Below are positions 28,417 to 37,728 of a stretch of DNA of 64,000 nucleotides, in pieces. The stretch lies in assembly GCF_004342485.1 (NCBI RefSeq), contig NZ_SMBU01000019.1, forward strand, positions 1-64,000, written 5' to 3'. The number at the start of each line of letters is the position of its first letter. Positions within the stretch are counted from its first letter, which is position 1. The DNA comes from Roseateles saccharophilus. GTDB taxonomy: Bacteria > Pseudomonadota > Gammaproteobacteria > Burkholderiales > Burkholderiaceae_C. The notes beneath the pieces are model-generated. The model was not told the origin of the DNA and did not search any database. It saw only the letters and a list, made by a program, of their open reading frames with translations. Both the position numbers and the translations under genes were made by a program.

Positions 28417-29251
28417 AGCCCAGGAGAATGACCGACGGCACGCGGCCGTCGACGTCGCGCGGCAGGCTCTCGGCCTTTTCGATGGCGCGCAACACGGCGC
28501 GATCCCACTCCGGATCGCCGCTGGCCTTGACGATCTTGCTGCCCAGGATGCGGCCGTCCGGCGCCAGCGCAACCTGAACGTCAGCGCTCGGGTTGGCCGC
28601 GCTGTCGCCCGAATAGATGATCAGCGGCTTGATCTTGCCCTTGACCTTGCCCGTCCAGCCGGCCGACGGCGCGGCGTTCTGAGCCGCGGCGCCGGTCGAG
28701 CCCGGCGTGCCGCCGGCCATGCCCTGGATGCGGCGCAGGTTCTCCTGGCGCAGCGCCTCACGCTTGGCGTCGGCGTCCTTGGCTTCCTTCGCCTCCTTAG
28801 CGTCTCTGGCCGCCTTGTCCTTCTTGCGGTCCTGCTCGGCCTTTTCCTTGGCAAGCTTGTCCGCCTTTTCCTTGTCGGCTTTTTCCTTGGCCGCCTTGTC
28901 GCGCTCCTGCTTGGCGGCTTCCTCGCGGGCCTTGTCCTTGCGTTTCTTTTCCTTGGCGATGGCGATTTCGGCCTCGCGCTGCTGTTCGGCCGCTTCCGCC
29001 TCGGCGCGCTGCTGGGCCTTCAGGTCGGGCTTGGGTGCCTCGGGTTCCGGCTCGGGCGGCGCTTCCTCACGCGGCGCGGCGACGGTGGGCACGGCCGCCC
29101 ACAGCTCGGCTTCGAAGGCCGGTGAGTTGTCGCTGCGCCAGTGCAGGCCATAGCTCAGCGCGAGGATCAGCAGGCCGTGGGCCAGCAGCGCCAGCACGAG
29201 GCCGCGGCCGATGCCGGCTACCTCGGGAGGGCGAAGTGTCGCGGTGCTCAT
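28400..29251 (-). CDS. tolA: Cell envelope integrity protein TolA
   Basis: 283-residue bitopic protein: transmembrane helix about 17-37, a Pro/Glu-rich stretch (62-75), a long Lys/Ala/Glu coiled-coil (about 78-175), and a C-terminal TonB-like domain (about 200-283) with IYSGDSAANPSADVQVALAPDG and SLPRDVDGRVPSVILL. It spans the periplasm to link TolQR with TolB/Pal. Starts on the last base of the tolR stop. No tolB or pal follows; transcription runs into the convergent bufferin operon. Confidence 0.92.
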   Translation of the reverse strand: MSTATLRPPEVAGIGRGLVLALLAHGLLILALSYGLHWRSDNSPAFEAELWAAVPTVAAPREEAPPEPEPEAPKPDLKAQQRAEAEAAEQQREAEIAIAKEKKRKDKAREEAAKQERDKAAKEKADKEKADKLAKEKAEQDRKKDKAARDAKEAKEAKDADAKREALRQENLRRIQGMAGGTPGSTGAAAQNAAPSAGWTGKVKGKIKPLIIYSGDSAANPSADVQVALAPDGRILGSKIVKASGDPEWDRAVLRAIEKAESLPRDVDGRVPSVILLGFTRNE

Positions 29252-29688
29252 CAGTTGCCGGAGGCGCCGCTCTTCACGGCCAGGCCGACGCGCTGCACGC
29301 CGGCACGCTGCAGCGTGTCCATGACCTGGACGACTGCTTCGTACTTGACGTTCTTGTCCGCCGAGATGACGACCGGGTTGGTCTCGTCGCGACCCTGGGC
29401 CTTCTTCACGCGCTCGGCCAGGCGGTTGACCGGGATGGATTCGGGCTCGAGCTGGTCGATCTTGATCTTCAGCTTCTCGTCGGTGCCGACGATGACCTGG
29501 ATGACATGCTCGGGCTGCTGCCGGCTCTTGCCGACGCTGGGCAGGTCGACGAGGCCGGTCGTGATCAGCGGCGCGCTGACCATGAAGATGATGAGCAGCA
29601 CCAGCATCACGTCGATGAAGGGGACCATGTTGATCTCGTTCATCGTGCGGCGCCGGCGGCCGCCTCCTCGGCTGACGGTGGCGGCCAT
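29251..29688 (-). CDS. tolR: TolR (ExbD family) biopolymer transport protein
   Basis: 145 residues. A short cytoplasmic tail (MAATVSRGGGRRRR) and a single membrane helix with MNEINMVPFIDVMLVLLIIFMV, where the Asp in PFID is the conserved proton-carrying residue of ExbD/TolR. The periplasmic domain (about 65-145) has the usual VISADKNVKYEAVVQVMDTLQRAG. The open frame continues upstream, but ATG 29688 sits 1 nt after the tolQ stop and gives the standard N-terminus. Confidence 0.93.
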   Translation of the reverse strand: MAATVSRGGGRRRRTMNEINMVPFIDVMLVLLIIFMVSAPLITTGLVDLPSVGKSRQQPEHVIQVIVGTDEKLKIKIDQLEPESIPVNRLAERVKKAQGRDETNPVVISADKNVKYEAVVQVMDTLQRAGVQRVGLAVKSGASGN

Positions 29689-29689
29689 C

Positions 29690-30367
29690 TCAATGGCCCT
29701 GCGTGGAGTTGCGCTGCAGGATGTTGGAGAACTCCTCGATGAAGGTCTCCAGCGTGATGGCGCTGCGGTCGATCTGGCGCGCGAAGCGGTTGTAGGCCAG
29801 CACCGCGGGGATGGCGGCGAACAGGCCGATGGCCGTGGCCACAAGGGCCTCGGCGATGCCGGGCGCGACGGTGGCCAGCGTCACCTGGGTCAGGTTGGAC
29901 AGGCCGACGAAGGCGTGCATGATCCCCCAGATGGTGCCGAACAGGCCGACATAGGGCGACACCGAACCGACCGAGGCGAGGAAGGACAAGTTGCTCTCCA
30001 TCGCGTCCAGCTCGCGATGGAAGCTCGCGCGCATCGCGCGGCGGGCGGCGTCCAGCAGCGCGCCGGTGTCGGCCACGCGCTTCTCGCGCAGCTTCAGGAA
30101 TTCGCGCATGCCGGACGCGAAGATGCGCTCCAGCGGCGCGCCATCCGTGCGGTTGCCGACCGACTGGTAGAGGTCGTTGAGGTTCTTGCCGCTCCAGAAC
30201 TCGGCCTCGAAGGCGTCGTTGCGGCGCTTGATCTGGCCCAGGCCGATCAGCTTGCCGAAGATGACGCTCCAGCTCGCGAGCGACACCAGCAGCAGGCCGG
30301 CGATGACGAGCTGCACCGCGAAGCTGGCGTGCAGGATCAGGGAGACGATGGAGAGGTCTTGATTCAT
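29690..30367 (-). CDS. tolQ: TolQ (ExbB family) proton channel subunit
   Basis: 225 residues with three membrane helices (about 16-38, 127-150, 162-188) and the MotA/TolQ/ExbB signature ASVGSVSPYVGLFGTIWGIM and TVAPGIAEALVATAIGLFAAIPAVLAYN region. ATG 30367 (MNQDLSIVSLI) overlaps the ybgC stop by 4 nt. Forms the TolQR motor that energises TolA during cell division and outer-membrane constriction. Confidence 0.94.
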   Translation of the reverse strand: MNQDLSIVSLILHASFAVQLVIAGLLLVSLASWSVIFGKLIGLGQIKRRNDAFEAEFWSGKNLNDLYQSVGNRTDGAPLERIFASGMREFLKLREKRVADTGALLDAARRAMRASFHRELDAMESNLSFLASVGSVSPYVGLFGTIWGIMHAFVGLSNLTQVTLATVAPGIAEALVATAIGLFAAIPAVLAYNRFARQIDRSAITLETFIEEFSNILQRNSTQGH

Positions 30368-30762
30368 GCGGAAGTGATCGCCGCGACGACCGTGTCGGGC
30401 AGGCGTTGGGGTTTCAGGTCTTCGGCACGCACGCAGCCGATGCGGATCTCGCCTTCGGCCAGCACGGTGTCGCCACGCAGCGCACGCTGGCGCACGACGA
30501 GGCTGGCGCGGCCGGCGGGCCCGGGCTCGACGGTGACGGTCAGCAGGTCGTCGAGCCGGGCCGGCGCCAGATAGCGCAGGCTGGTGGCGGCGACGACGAA
30601 GATGACGCCGGTCTCCTCGCGCAGCTGGTGCTGCTCGACGCCGGCCGCACGCAGCCATTCGGTGCGGGCGCGCTCGAAGAACTTCAGGTAGTTGGCATAG
30701 AAGACGATGCCGCCGGCGTCGGTGTCTTCCCAGTAGACGCGGATGGGGAATTCGAAGTTCAT
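30364..30762 (-). CDS. ybgC: YbgC acyl-CoA thioesterase
   Basis: 132-residue hotdog-fold 4-hydroxybenzoyl-CoA-type thioesterase. The catalytic motif is VYWEDTDAGGIVFYANYLKF with Asp in DTDAGG. It is the usual first gene of the Tol-Pal cluster in Proteobacteria, probably acting on acyl-CoA or acyl-ACP at the membrane. ATG 30762 (MNFEFPIRV) fits the family and overlaps the stop of the upstream aminotransferase gene. Confidence 0.93.
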   Translation of the reverse strand: MNFEFPIRVYWEDTDAGGIVFYANYLKFFERARTEWLRAAGVEQHQLREETGVIFVVAATSLRYLAPARLDDLLTVTVEPGPAGRASLVVRQRALRGDTVLAEGEIRIGCVRAEDLKPQRLPDTVVAAITSA

Positions 30763-31949
30763 GCGAGCACCTTGCGCAGCCGGGCGACGGCTTCCTGCAG
30801 GTCCTCGATGGACGAGGCGAAGGACAGGCGCATCCAGCGCTGCGGGTCGGCGACGCCGAAGTCGCGGCCGGGCGTCAGCGCAACCTGGGCGCTTTGCAGC
30901 AGTTCGTGGGCGAAGGCCCAGCTGTCGGCGTGGAAGCGGCTCACGTCCATCCATGCGTAGAAGGCGCCGTCGGGTGGCACCGGCACGTTCAGGCCCAGCG
31001 CGTCGAGTGCCGGCACGATGTAGTCGCGGCGTTCGCGCAGCACGGCGCGGCGGCGTTCGAATTCGGCGATGGACTCGGGCTCGAAGCAGGCCAGCGCCGC
31101 CTTCTGCGCCAGTGTGGAGGGGCAGATGTAGAGGTTCTGCGCCAGGCGCTCGATGGCCGGCACGAGGGCCTGGGGCAGCACCAGCCAGCCCAGGCGCCAG
31201 CCGGTCATGCCGAAGTATTTGGAGAAGCTGTTGACCGAGACGATGTCCTCGCCCAGTCCATCGGGAAGCCCGAGCGCACTATGGCTGAAATGCTCCTCGT
31301 AGCTCAGCGGCAGATAGATTTCGTCGACGACGGTGACGCCGCCCTGGCTGCGCACGAAGCCGGCGATGTCGGCCAGCACCTCGGGCGCAATCGACGTGCC
31401 GGTCGGGTTGCTCGGCGAGGCCAGCAGCACGCCGCGGGTGGCGGGCGTCCAGGCATCGCGCACCTGAGTGGCGTCGAGCTGGAAGCGCTCGGCCGCGCCG
31501 GTGCGCAGCAGGCGTGGCGTGGCGTCGGCGGCCGTCACGAAGTGGCGGTTGCAGGGATAGCAGGGGTCGGGCATCAGCACCTCGTCGCCAGGCCCGAAGA
31601 GGGCGAGGCAGGCGAGCTGCAGCGCGGCCGACGCGCCGGCCGTGATCGCGATGCGCTCCGGCGCGATGGCGAGGCCGAAGCGCTGGCCGTACCAGCGCGC
31701 GATGGCCTCGCGCAGCGCCGGCAGGCCAAGGGCATCGGTATAGGGCGTGGGGCCCTGGGCGACGCGGGCGGCGGCCTCGCGCACGGCCGGGGCGGCGCCG
31801 AAGTCGGGCTCGCCGATATTGAGGCGGATCATGTGCCGGCCGCCCCTGGCCGGGTCGCACAGCGGACCGGCAGCGACCTGGGCCGCGGCCTTGGCCAGCT
31901 CCATCACGTAGAAGGGCTCGATGCGGTCGAGCCGCGCGGCGAGCTTCAT
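30759..31949 (-). CDS. PLP-dependent class I/II aminotransferase
   Basis: 396-residue aspartate-aminotransferase-fold enzyme. Key motifs: NIGEPDFGA near the N-terminus, ASPSNPTGT (Asn181 and neighbours), VVDEIY (Asp209, Tyr212), the Schiff-base lysine in VNSFSKYFGMTGWRLGW (Lys244) and the substrate-binding Arg in WMRLSFA. Relatives include aspartate, alanine or N-succinyldiaminopimelate aminotransferases; sequence alone does not fix the substrate. ATG 31949 uses the last base of the nusB stop, so the two are coupled. Confidence 0.88.
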   Translation of the reverse strand: MKLAARLDRIEPFYVMELAKAAAQVAAGPLCDPARGGRHMIRLNIGEPDFGAAPAVREAAARVAQGPTPYTDALGLPALREAIARWYGQRFGLAIAPERIAITAGASAALQLACLALFGPGDEVLMPDPCYPCNRHFVTAADATPRLLRTGAAERFQLDATQVRDAWTPATRGVLLASPSNPTGTSIAPEVLADIAGFVRSQGGVTVVDEIYLPLSYEEHFSHSALGLPDGLGEDIVSVNSFSKYFGMTGWRLGWLVLPQALVPAIERLAQNLYICPSTLAQKAALACFEPESIAEFERRRAVLRERRDYIVPALDALGLNVPVPPDGAFYAWMDVSRFHADSWAFAHELLQSAQVALTPGRDFGVADPQRWMRLSFASSIEDLQEAVARLRKVLA

Positions 31950-32452
31950 CAGCGCCTGGCGGCCACCTCGAGGGGGCGCAGGTCGCCGGCCGCGCGGTCC
32001 AGCACGCCGTTCACATACTTGTGGCCATCCGTGCCGCCGAAGGCCTTGGCCAGCTCGACGGCCTCGTTGATCGCGACCTTGTAGGGGATGTCGAGGCAGT
32101 GCTTGAGTTCGTAGGCGCCGATCATCAGGATGGCGTGCTCGATGGGCGAGAGCTCGGTGGTTTTGCGGTCGACATGGCGGGCGAGGATGACGTCGAGGTC
32201 GGCGGCCTCCTGCACGCAGCCGCCGAGCAGCGCGTCGTAGTGCTTCACGTCCAGCTTGGCATAGCCGTCCTGCTCGCGGCCCAGGGCTTCGATGGCGCCG
32301 ATGTCCTCGCCGGTCAGCAGCCACTGGTAGAGGCCTTGCAGCGCGGCCTCGCGGGAGCGGCGGCGGGCGGACTTGGCGGTCGCGCGCTTGGCGGCAACGG
32401 GTTTGCCTGTTTGGGCGGCCGTCTTGGATGCGGTCTTTTGCGGTGCGTTCAC
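31949..32452 (-). CDS. nusB: Transcription antitermination factor NusB
   Basis: 167 residues: a basic, Ala/Lys-rich N-terminal tail (about 1-30) and an all-helical NusB domain with [35 protein letters not shown] and [19 protein letters not shown]...KYVNGVLD. The start is GTG 32452, overlapping the ribH stop as GTGA. It joins the Nus complex on rRNA boxA. The ribH-nusB pairing is conserved across many bacteria. Confidence 0.94.
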   Translation of the reverse strand: MNAPQKTASKTAAQTGKPVAAKRATAKSARRRSREAALQGLYQWLLTGEDIGAIEALGREQDGYAKLDVKHYDALLGGCVQEAADLDVILARHVDRKTTELSPIEHAILMIGAYELKHCLDIPYKVAINEAVELAKAFGGTDGHKYVNGVLDRAAGDLRPLEVAARR

Positions 32453-32922
32453 TCGATCTCTTTCAGCAGATTGGCCATCTCGACGGCGACGCGGGCGGCG
32501 TCGCGCCCCTTGGGCTCGGCGCGGGCCCAGGCCTGGGCTTCGTTCTCGACGGTCAGGATCGCGTTGGCGATCGGGATGCCGTGGTCCAGGCCGACGCGCG
32601 TCACGGCGGCGCCGCTCTCGTTGGCGACCAGTTCGAAGTGGTAGGTCTCGCCGCGGATGATGCAGCCCAGCGCGATCAGCGCGTCGCAGTCGTTGCTCTC
32701 GGCCAGGGCCTGCAGGGCCAGCGGCACCTCGAGCGCACCGGGCACGGTGACGTGGCGGATGGCCTCGGTGGGCACGCCCAGGCGAGACAACTCGGCCAGG
32801 CAGGCGCTGGCCAGGGCCGAGGTGATGGAGTCGTTGAAGCGGGCCTGCACGATGGCGATCGTCAACTCGCTGCCATCGAGGGCACCCTCGAAGCCGGGCC
32901 GGCCTTGGTCGGAATCTTGCAT
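32449..32922 (-). CDS. ribH: 6,7-dimethyl-8-ribityllumazine synthase
   Basis: 157-residue lumazine synthase. It condenses 5-amino-6-ribitylaminouracil with 3,4-dihydroxy-2-butanone 4-phosphate. Signature elements are [36 protein letters not shown] (with the catalytic His in this segment) and [12 protein letters not shown]. Lies 17 bp after ribBX and overlaps nusB. It completes most of a riboflavin operon, except that no ribE is present here. Confidence 0.94.
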   Translation of the reverse strand: MQDSDQGRPGFEGALDGSELTIAIVQARFNDSITSALASACLAELSRLGVPTEAIRHVTVPGALEVPLALQALAESNDCDALIALGCIIRGETYHFELVANESGAAVTRVGLDHGIPIANAILTVENEAQAWARAEPKGRDAARVAVEMANLLKEIE

Positions 32923-32939
32923 CGCGAGTCTCTCCAGCG

Positions 32940-34037
32940 TCAGCAGTTGGGGGGGGCGACGAAGCCGGCCACCTCGAGGCCATAGCCGGTCATGCTGGGC
33001 ATGCGGCGCGGGCTGCCGAGCAGCTTCATGCGGTGCACGCCGAGGGCCTTCAGGATCTGGGCGCCGACGCCATAGGTGCGCAGGTCCATCGCGCCGCGCG
33101 AGGCCGGCGTGGGCTTTTCGGACTGGGCGCGCGCCAGCACGCCGGCGGCGTCCTCGCCGCAGTTCAGCAGCACGGCGACGCCGGCCGGGCTCGCAGCCAG
33201 CGCGGCGAGCGCCGCGGGCAGGCCCCAGGAATGGCCGCAGGCGCCGGCTTCTAGCAGGTCCATCACCGATAGCGGCTCGTGCACGCGCACGAGAACTTCG
33301 TCGGCGGCGCTCCAGGCACCGTGGCTGAGCGCGAGATGGGTGGCGCCGGTACGGTCGCTGAAGACCTGGCAGTCGAATTCGCCCTGGGCCGTGTTCAGGC
33401 GGCGCTGGGCGACGCGCGTGATGAGGCTCTCGTGGCGGCTGCGGTATTCGATGAGGTCGGCGATGGTGCCGATCTTCAGCCCATGCTCGGCCGCGAAGAT
33501 CTCGAGGTCCGGCAGCCGCGCCATCGTGCCGTCGTCCTTCATGATCTCGCAGATCACCGAGGTGGCCGACAGGCCGGCCATGCGGGCCAGGTCGCAGCCG
33601 GCCTCGGTATGGCCGGCGCGCATCAGCACGCCACCGTCCTGGGCCTGCAGCGGGAAGATGTGGCCGGGCTGGACGAGGTCGCTGGCCTTGGCGTCGGCGG
33701 CGACGGCGGCCTGCACGGTGCGCGCGCGGTCTGCGGCCGAGATGCCGGTCGTGACGCCGGTGGCGGCTTCGATGGAGACGGTGAAGGCCGTGCCGTGCTG
33801 GGCGCCGTTGCGCCGCGTCATCGGCGGCAACTGCAGGCGCTCGCAATGCTCGCGCGGCAGTGTCAGGCAGATCAGGCCGCGGCCGTGCTTGGCCATGAAG
33901 TTGATGGCCTCGGGCGTGACGAGGTCGGCCGCGAAGACCAGGTCGCCTTCGTTCTCGCGGTCTTCCTCGTCGACGAGGATGACCATGCGGCCGGCGGCCA
34001 GCTCGGCGACCAGCTCGGGGATGGGGGAGATGGGCAT
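32940..34037 (-). CDS. ribBX: 3,4-dihydroxy-2-butanone-4-phosphate synthase with degenerate GTP cyclohydrolase II-like domain
   Basis: 365 residues. Residues 1-205 are a full RibB domain: [11 protein letters not shown] (metal/acid residues), [24 protein letters not shown] and the closing [11 protein letters not shown]. Residues 210-365 resemble GTP cyclohydrolase II but lack its zinc site: where RibA has a Cys-x10-Cys-x-Cys cluster, this has [16 protein letters not shown]. The C-terminal half is therefore probably not a cyclohydrolase; the arrangement matches RibBX of Shewanella and other Proteobacteria. A separate ribA would be needed elsewhere. ribD is 24 bp upstream. Confidence 0.88.
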   Translation of the reverse strand: MPISPIPELVAELAAGRMVILVDEEDRENEGDLVFAADLVTPEAINFMAKHGRGLICLTLPREHCERLQLPPMTRRNGAQHGTAFTVSIEAATGVTTGISAADRARTVQAAVAADAKASDLVQPGHIFPLQAQDGGVLMRAGHTEAGCDLARMAGLSATSVICEIMKDDGTMARLPDLEIFAAEHGLKIGTIADLIEYRSRHESLITRVAQRRLNTAQGEFDCQVFSDRTGATHLALSHGAWSAADEVLVRVHEPLSVMDLLEAGACGHSWGLPAALAALAASPAGVAVLLNCGEDAAGVLARAQSEKPTPASRGAMDLRTYGVGAQILKALGVHRMKLLGSPRRMPSMTGYGLEVAGFVAPPNC

Positions 34038-34061
34038 AGCTTGCGATTGTAGGTGGCGACC

Positions 34062-35093
34062 CTAGGTCGGTCGAAAGCGAAGGCGCAGATCCTGGCCGAC
34101 GGCCGTGGCCTCGACCCGGCGCCAGCGCCGGGCCTCGTCCAGCCCGGCCAGTGCAGCGAGCTGGGCCAGCGGGCGGCCCTCGCCGATCAGCATCGGCGCC
34201 TGGTAGACCAGCAGTTCGTCCACGAGGCCAGCGTCGATGAAGGCGCCTGACAGCGTCGGGCCCGCCTCGACATGCAGTTCGTTGATGCCTTGTGTGCCCA
34301 GTTCGGTCAAGAGAGCAGCCAGGTCGGCCCGCCCGGGGCCGACGACGCGCACCTCGCCCGGCGGCTGCAGGATGCGCGCCGCAGCAGGCATGCGTCCCTG
34401 TGGGTCCAGGATGATGCGCAGCGGCTGTTTTGCGGTCGGCACGAGGCGCACGTCCATCCGCGGGTCGTCGGCCAGCACGGTGCCGATGCCGGTCAGGACC
34501 GCACCCGCGCGCCTGCGCCAGGCATGGCCATCGGTGCGGGCGGCCGCGCCGGTGATCCACTGGCTGCGGCCATCGGGCAGGGCGGTGCGGCCGTCCAGCG
34601 AAATGGCCGACTTGAGGCGCACGAAGGGCCGGGCCCGCTGCATCCGGGAGAAAAAGCCGATATTGATCTCGCGTGCGGCATCGGCCAGATCAGCGTCTGC
34701 CAGTTCGACCGCGATGCCGGCCGCGCGCATTCGGGCCAGGCCCCGGCCGGCGACCTCGGGGTTGGGGTCCTCGATGGCCGCGACGACGCGGGCGATGCCG
34801 GCGGCGATCAGTGCGTCGCAGCAGGGGGGCGTGCGGCCCTGGTGGGAGCAGGGCTCCAGCGTGACGACGGCGGTCGCGCCGCGCAGGTCGTGACCGCGCG
34901 AGGCCGCATCGCGCAGCGCCATGATTTCCGCGTGCGCCTGCCCGGCGGGCTGGGTGTGGCCGGCGCCAAGGACCGCGCCATCGGCGGAAAGGATGACGCA
35001 GCCGACGCGGGGATTGGGATCGGTGAGGCCGATGGCGCTCTCGGCAAGCGCGAGGGCCTGGTGCAGCGCAGCGGGAATATCGGGGGCGGGCAT
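34062..35093 (-). CDS. ribD: Bifunctional riboflavin deaminase/reductase RibD
   Basis: 343 residues. The N-terminal deaminase domain (1-145) has the zinc ligands in AHAEIMAL (His54, Glu56) and [13 protein letters not shown] (Cys82, Cys91). The C-terminal reductase domain (about 148-343) includes [17 protein letters not shown] and [20 protein letters not shown]. It performs the second and third steps from GTP toward riboflavin. It is 26 bp after the PilV-like gene, so it may be read from the pilin promoter or from one inside that gene. No FMN riboswitch was recognised in the short gap. Confidence 0.94.
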   Translation of the reverse strand: MPAPDIPAALHQALALAESAIGLTDPNPRVGCVILSADGAVLGAGHTQPAGQAHAEIMALRDAASRGHDLRGATAVVTLEPCSHQGRTPPCCDALIAAGIARVVAAIEDPNPEVAGRGLARMRAAGIAVELADADLADAAREINIGFFSRMQRARPFVRLKSAISLDGRTALPDGRSQWITGAAARTDGHAWRRRAGAVLTGIGTVLADDPRMDVRLVPTAKQPLRIILDPQGRMPAAARILQPPGEVRVVGPGRADLAALLTELGTQGINELHVEAGPTLSGAFIDAGLVDELLVYQAPMLIGEGRPLAQLAALAGLDEARRWRRVEATAVGQDLRLRFRPT

Positions 35094-35119
35094 GCGCCCA
35101 GTCTAGCCAGGGCTCCGGG

Positions 35120-36430
35120 CTAGGGCTGCAGCTGGAGGGTGCTGTAGTCGACGAAGATGCCCGCAGAAGGGCTTGGCGCCGGCGCGGCGGGGCAGGCGAC
35201 GTCGCCACGGACGACGAGGAAGTTCTGCCGGGTCAACGAGTAGGTCACGCCTCGATAGATGTCCGGGTGCTCTTCGTTGTCGATCAGGAAATAGCTGGGC
35301 GTGGTGCCGGCGAGATAGGCGTAGCCAGCCGTCGCGTTGGGGGTGAAGGTGTAGCCGTTGCCGTTGTAGTCGGCGCTGTAGCGGCAGACGCGGAACTGCG
35401 TGGCGTCGGTGCCGACATTCAGTCCCGTGAGCAACACATGGCCCCACCAGTTGGGCGTGGTCTGGGTGTTGGGATAGACGATGCAGTTGTAGTTGACGAA
35501 GCTGCGCGTGGCATCGGGGCTGGATGGCGCATCGCTGAAGCACTGCGGGGTTCCCGCGTAGCCAGCGTTGGGGGCCAGTTTTGTCTTGTCGCTGGGATCC
35601 GAGAATTGGCTGGGTATCAGGCTCACCATGGCCGATACCGAGGGCAGTGCAAGCGCCTCAGGCGTCGTCGGATTGGCTGGGCTGGTGGCGGAGAAGCGGA
35701 TGGTGCCGCTGACGAGAAAGGCCGTCGTGCTGGTGCAGCCCGCCACGTCGCTGGCCGTCAGCGACGACACCGGCGTGTCGACCGGAATGGTGCAGATGCT
35801 CGTGATGGCGCCGGTCAGGTTGTTGAACACCCACACGGCGGTGCCGCCGCCACCCGGGCGGAAGGCGCTGCTTTTGTTGCCCAGGTCCTTGGCATCGACG
35901 GGGACCGCCGGATGGCGACCGCTGGGCGTCCGAATGCCATTGGTCGGCGGCGCGATGCCCGTAGCGCCGGAGAAAGCGGGGTCGGTGCGGGACACGATGC
36001 TGTCCAGCTTGATGCTGCTCTGCTGGTCGGCACGATCCTGCCAGGAGACGGTGACCGACATGGTACGCGCGCGCGGCTCGCCGGATCCCTGGATGAGGGG
36101 CGTCACAGCCCGCGTGAGCGTATAGGTCGTGTTCAGGTCCTGGCCCGTGACATCGTATGGGGCGAGGGACGCGATGCTGTTGTCGTAGTCCGGTGTTGTC
36201 GTGGACGTGAGTACGGCGAATGACCGCAGGTTTGCCAGTTCTCCCTGGGCGATCCGCATGGCGTCGCCGCGTTGCCTGGCCACGTCGCCGCTACGACGCA
36301 AATTGGCCATCAAGCCCACCAGCGCCACCATGCCGAAGGACATCACCAACAGGGCGACCAGGGCTTCGATCAGCGTGACGCCGCGCCGAGGCCCTGGGGT
36401 GCCGCGAGGGGTGATGTGCTTGGATTTCAT
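35120..36430 (-). CDS. pilV: Long PilV-like minor pilin
   Basis: 436 residues, roughly twice the usual PilV length. The prepilin motif RRGVTLIEALVALLVMSFGM follows a 19-residue basic leader; the peptidase junction is Gly-Val rather than Gly-Phe, with Glu at +5. PilV-type features include GDAMRIAQGELANLRSFAVL. The extended C-terminal part has several Cys (ITSICTIP, VAGCTSTT, PQCFSD, YNCIVYP, FRVCRYS, DVACPAA) and no recognised domain. ATG 36430 follows the PilX-like stop by 8 bp. Probably part of the type IVa pilus priming/tip complex. Confidence 0.8.
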   Translation of the reverse strand: MKSKHITPRGTPGPRRGVTLIEALVALLVMSFGMVALVGLMANLRRSGDVARQRGDAMRIAQGELANLRSFAVLTSTTTPDYDNSIASLAPYDVTGQDLNTTYTLTRAVTPLIQGSGEPRARTMSVTVSWQDRADQQSSIKLDSIVSRTDPAFSGATGIAPPTNGIRTPSGRHPAVPVDAKDLGNKSSAFRPGGGGTAVWVFNNLTGAITSICTIPVDTPVSSLTASDVAGCTSTTAFLVSGTIRFSATSPANPTTPEALALPSVSAMVSLIPSQFSDPSDKTKLAPNAGYAGTPQCFSDAPSSPDATRSFVNYNCIVYPNTQTTPNWWGHVLLTGLNVGTDATQFRVCRYSADYNGNGYTFTPNATAGYAYLAGTTPSYFLIDNEEHPDIYRGVTYSLTRQNFLVVRGDVACPAAPAPSPSAGIFVDYSTLQLQP

Positions 36431-36438
36431 GGCCACGT

Positions 36439-37728
36439 TCAGTAATTGTCGACCCAGCCCCCGGGCACGCGCACGAAGCTGCCCATGCGATTGGTCAACT
36501 GGTCGGCAATGGCCTGCTGGTAGGCGATATCCATCGCGCCGCTGGTCTGCATGCTTCCGCCGACCAGCACGATGCCGTTGATCAGCAAGGTGGCGCCCCC
36601 GGCGTTGTTCCAGCTCAGGTTGCCGGTCGCCACCAGCATGCCGTTCAGGATGAAAGGGCCATCCAGGCTGATATTGCCGTCGGCGATGATCAGCACCGGG
36701 TCGCCGGGTGAGCCGATCGTCTTGTTGCTGCTGAAACTCATGGAGCCGGCAACCCAAAGGATGCGCGAGCCGGCGTTGTAAGCGGTCTGCAGCGCGTTCG
36801 AACAGTCGCCGCTGCAGGTCACGGTGCGCAGCGACGGGTGCTGGAAATAGCGGGTCGGCGTGGCTCCCATGAACATCTTGAAGACGTCAGGGGCGGCGCT
36901 CAGTGCCTGGTCGTTCTGGATGCTCGCCTGGCTGGGATCCGTTCCGGGCACGCTCTGCATGCGGGCGTTGTTCATGCCCGACCAACTGCCCCCGATGTCC
37001 AGCAGCAGGCCTGCCGAGCGCGGGTCGGTGTTGTGCAGGCCCAGGCCGGCGCCCGTCATGTCGAGGTTGCCCTTGACGACGAGGGGAGTGGCCGGAGGCG
37101 TGCGCACGGCGCTGACGAGGGCGATCGTCGAATTGAACCTGACCATCGCCCACTGCGACGTGCTGCGGCTGGAAGCGTTGGAGCCCGCGCAATTGTCGAC
37201 CACGCTGTCCGTGCAGCCGGTCGAAATCAGTTGGATGGTGCCGCCACGAGACCCGGCTATCGCCCGGATGCCGAAGCTCGGTATCAGGTCCGTCCCGCCT
37301 GCCGCGGCCGGCGGGACGCGAGTGTTGATGGCCGGGCAGCGACAGGCCCAACCGGCGTTTGCGTTGTCGCGCGTGCAGTCAGCGAAAATGGGCGCGTAAT
37401 TGAGCTTCGTCAGGACGATGCTGCGGTCGCTGGGGTTGATCTGCAGATATTTGTCGGCAAATCGCTGGCCGCCCACGGCCAGAGGCTGGCAATTGGCATC
37501 GATGGCCGGCCCGTTCAACTGGGCCAGTGCCCATTCGATGCCGCCTTCTGCGACCTCCTGGGACAGGGCTGCACGCGCATAGCTGCCCGCGATGCGCTGC
37601 TCGAACAGCAGTCCCCGGTTGGCGTAGGCCGCAAGCAGGGCCATGACCAGGAAGAGCACCATGACCACGATCAGCGTTGCAGCGCCGCGCTCACGTATTC
37701 CCGACAGGTGTAGGTTGCTTGGCCTCAC
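36439..37728 (-). CDS. pilX: PilX-like pilus assembly protein with large C-terminal domain
   Basis: 429 residues, far longer than canonical PilX (about 200). The N-terminus has the PilX pattern RERGAATLIVVMVLFLVMAL with a hydrophobic helix but without the usual Glu5. SQEVAEGGIEWALAQLN is the typical following helix. The C-terminal part includes a beta-rich stretch (VLIIADGNISLDGPFILNGM, then GGATLLINGIVLVGG) reminiscent of polymer-forming or MshQ-like repeats. The start is GTG 37728, overlapping the PilW stop (GTGA). Cysteines cluster at CRCPAIN and VTCSGDCSN. Confidence 0.78.
   Translation of the reverse strand: MRPSNLHLSGIRERGAATLIVVMVLFLVMALLAAYANRGLLFEQRIAGSYARAALSQEVAEGGIEWALAQLNGPAIDANCQPLAVGGQRFADKYLQINPSDRSIVLTKLNYAPIFADCTRDNANAGWACRCPAINTRVPPAAAGGTDLIPSFGIRAIAGSRGGTIQLISTGCTDSVVDNCAGSNASSRSTSQWAMVRFNSTIALVSAVRTPPATPLVVKGNLDMTGAGLGLHNTDPRSAGLLLDIGGSWSGMNNARMQSVPGTDPSQASIQNDQALSAAPDVFKMFMGATPTRYFQHPSLRTVTCSGDCSNALQTAYNAGSRILWVAGSMSFSSNKTIGSPGDPVLIIADGNISLDGPFILNGMLVATGNLSWNNAGGATLLINGIVLVGGSMQTSGAMDIAYQQAIADQLTNRMGSFVRVPGGWVDNY

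Noticed and set aside
35094-35119. FMN riboswitch before ribD
   Set aside because: The gap is only 26 bp, too short for an RFN element, and no RFN motif is seen inside the flanking genes.
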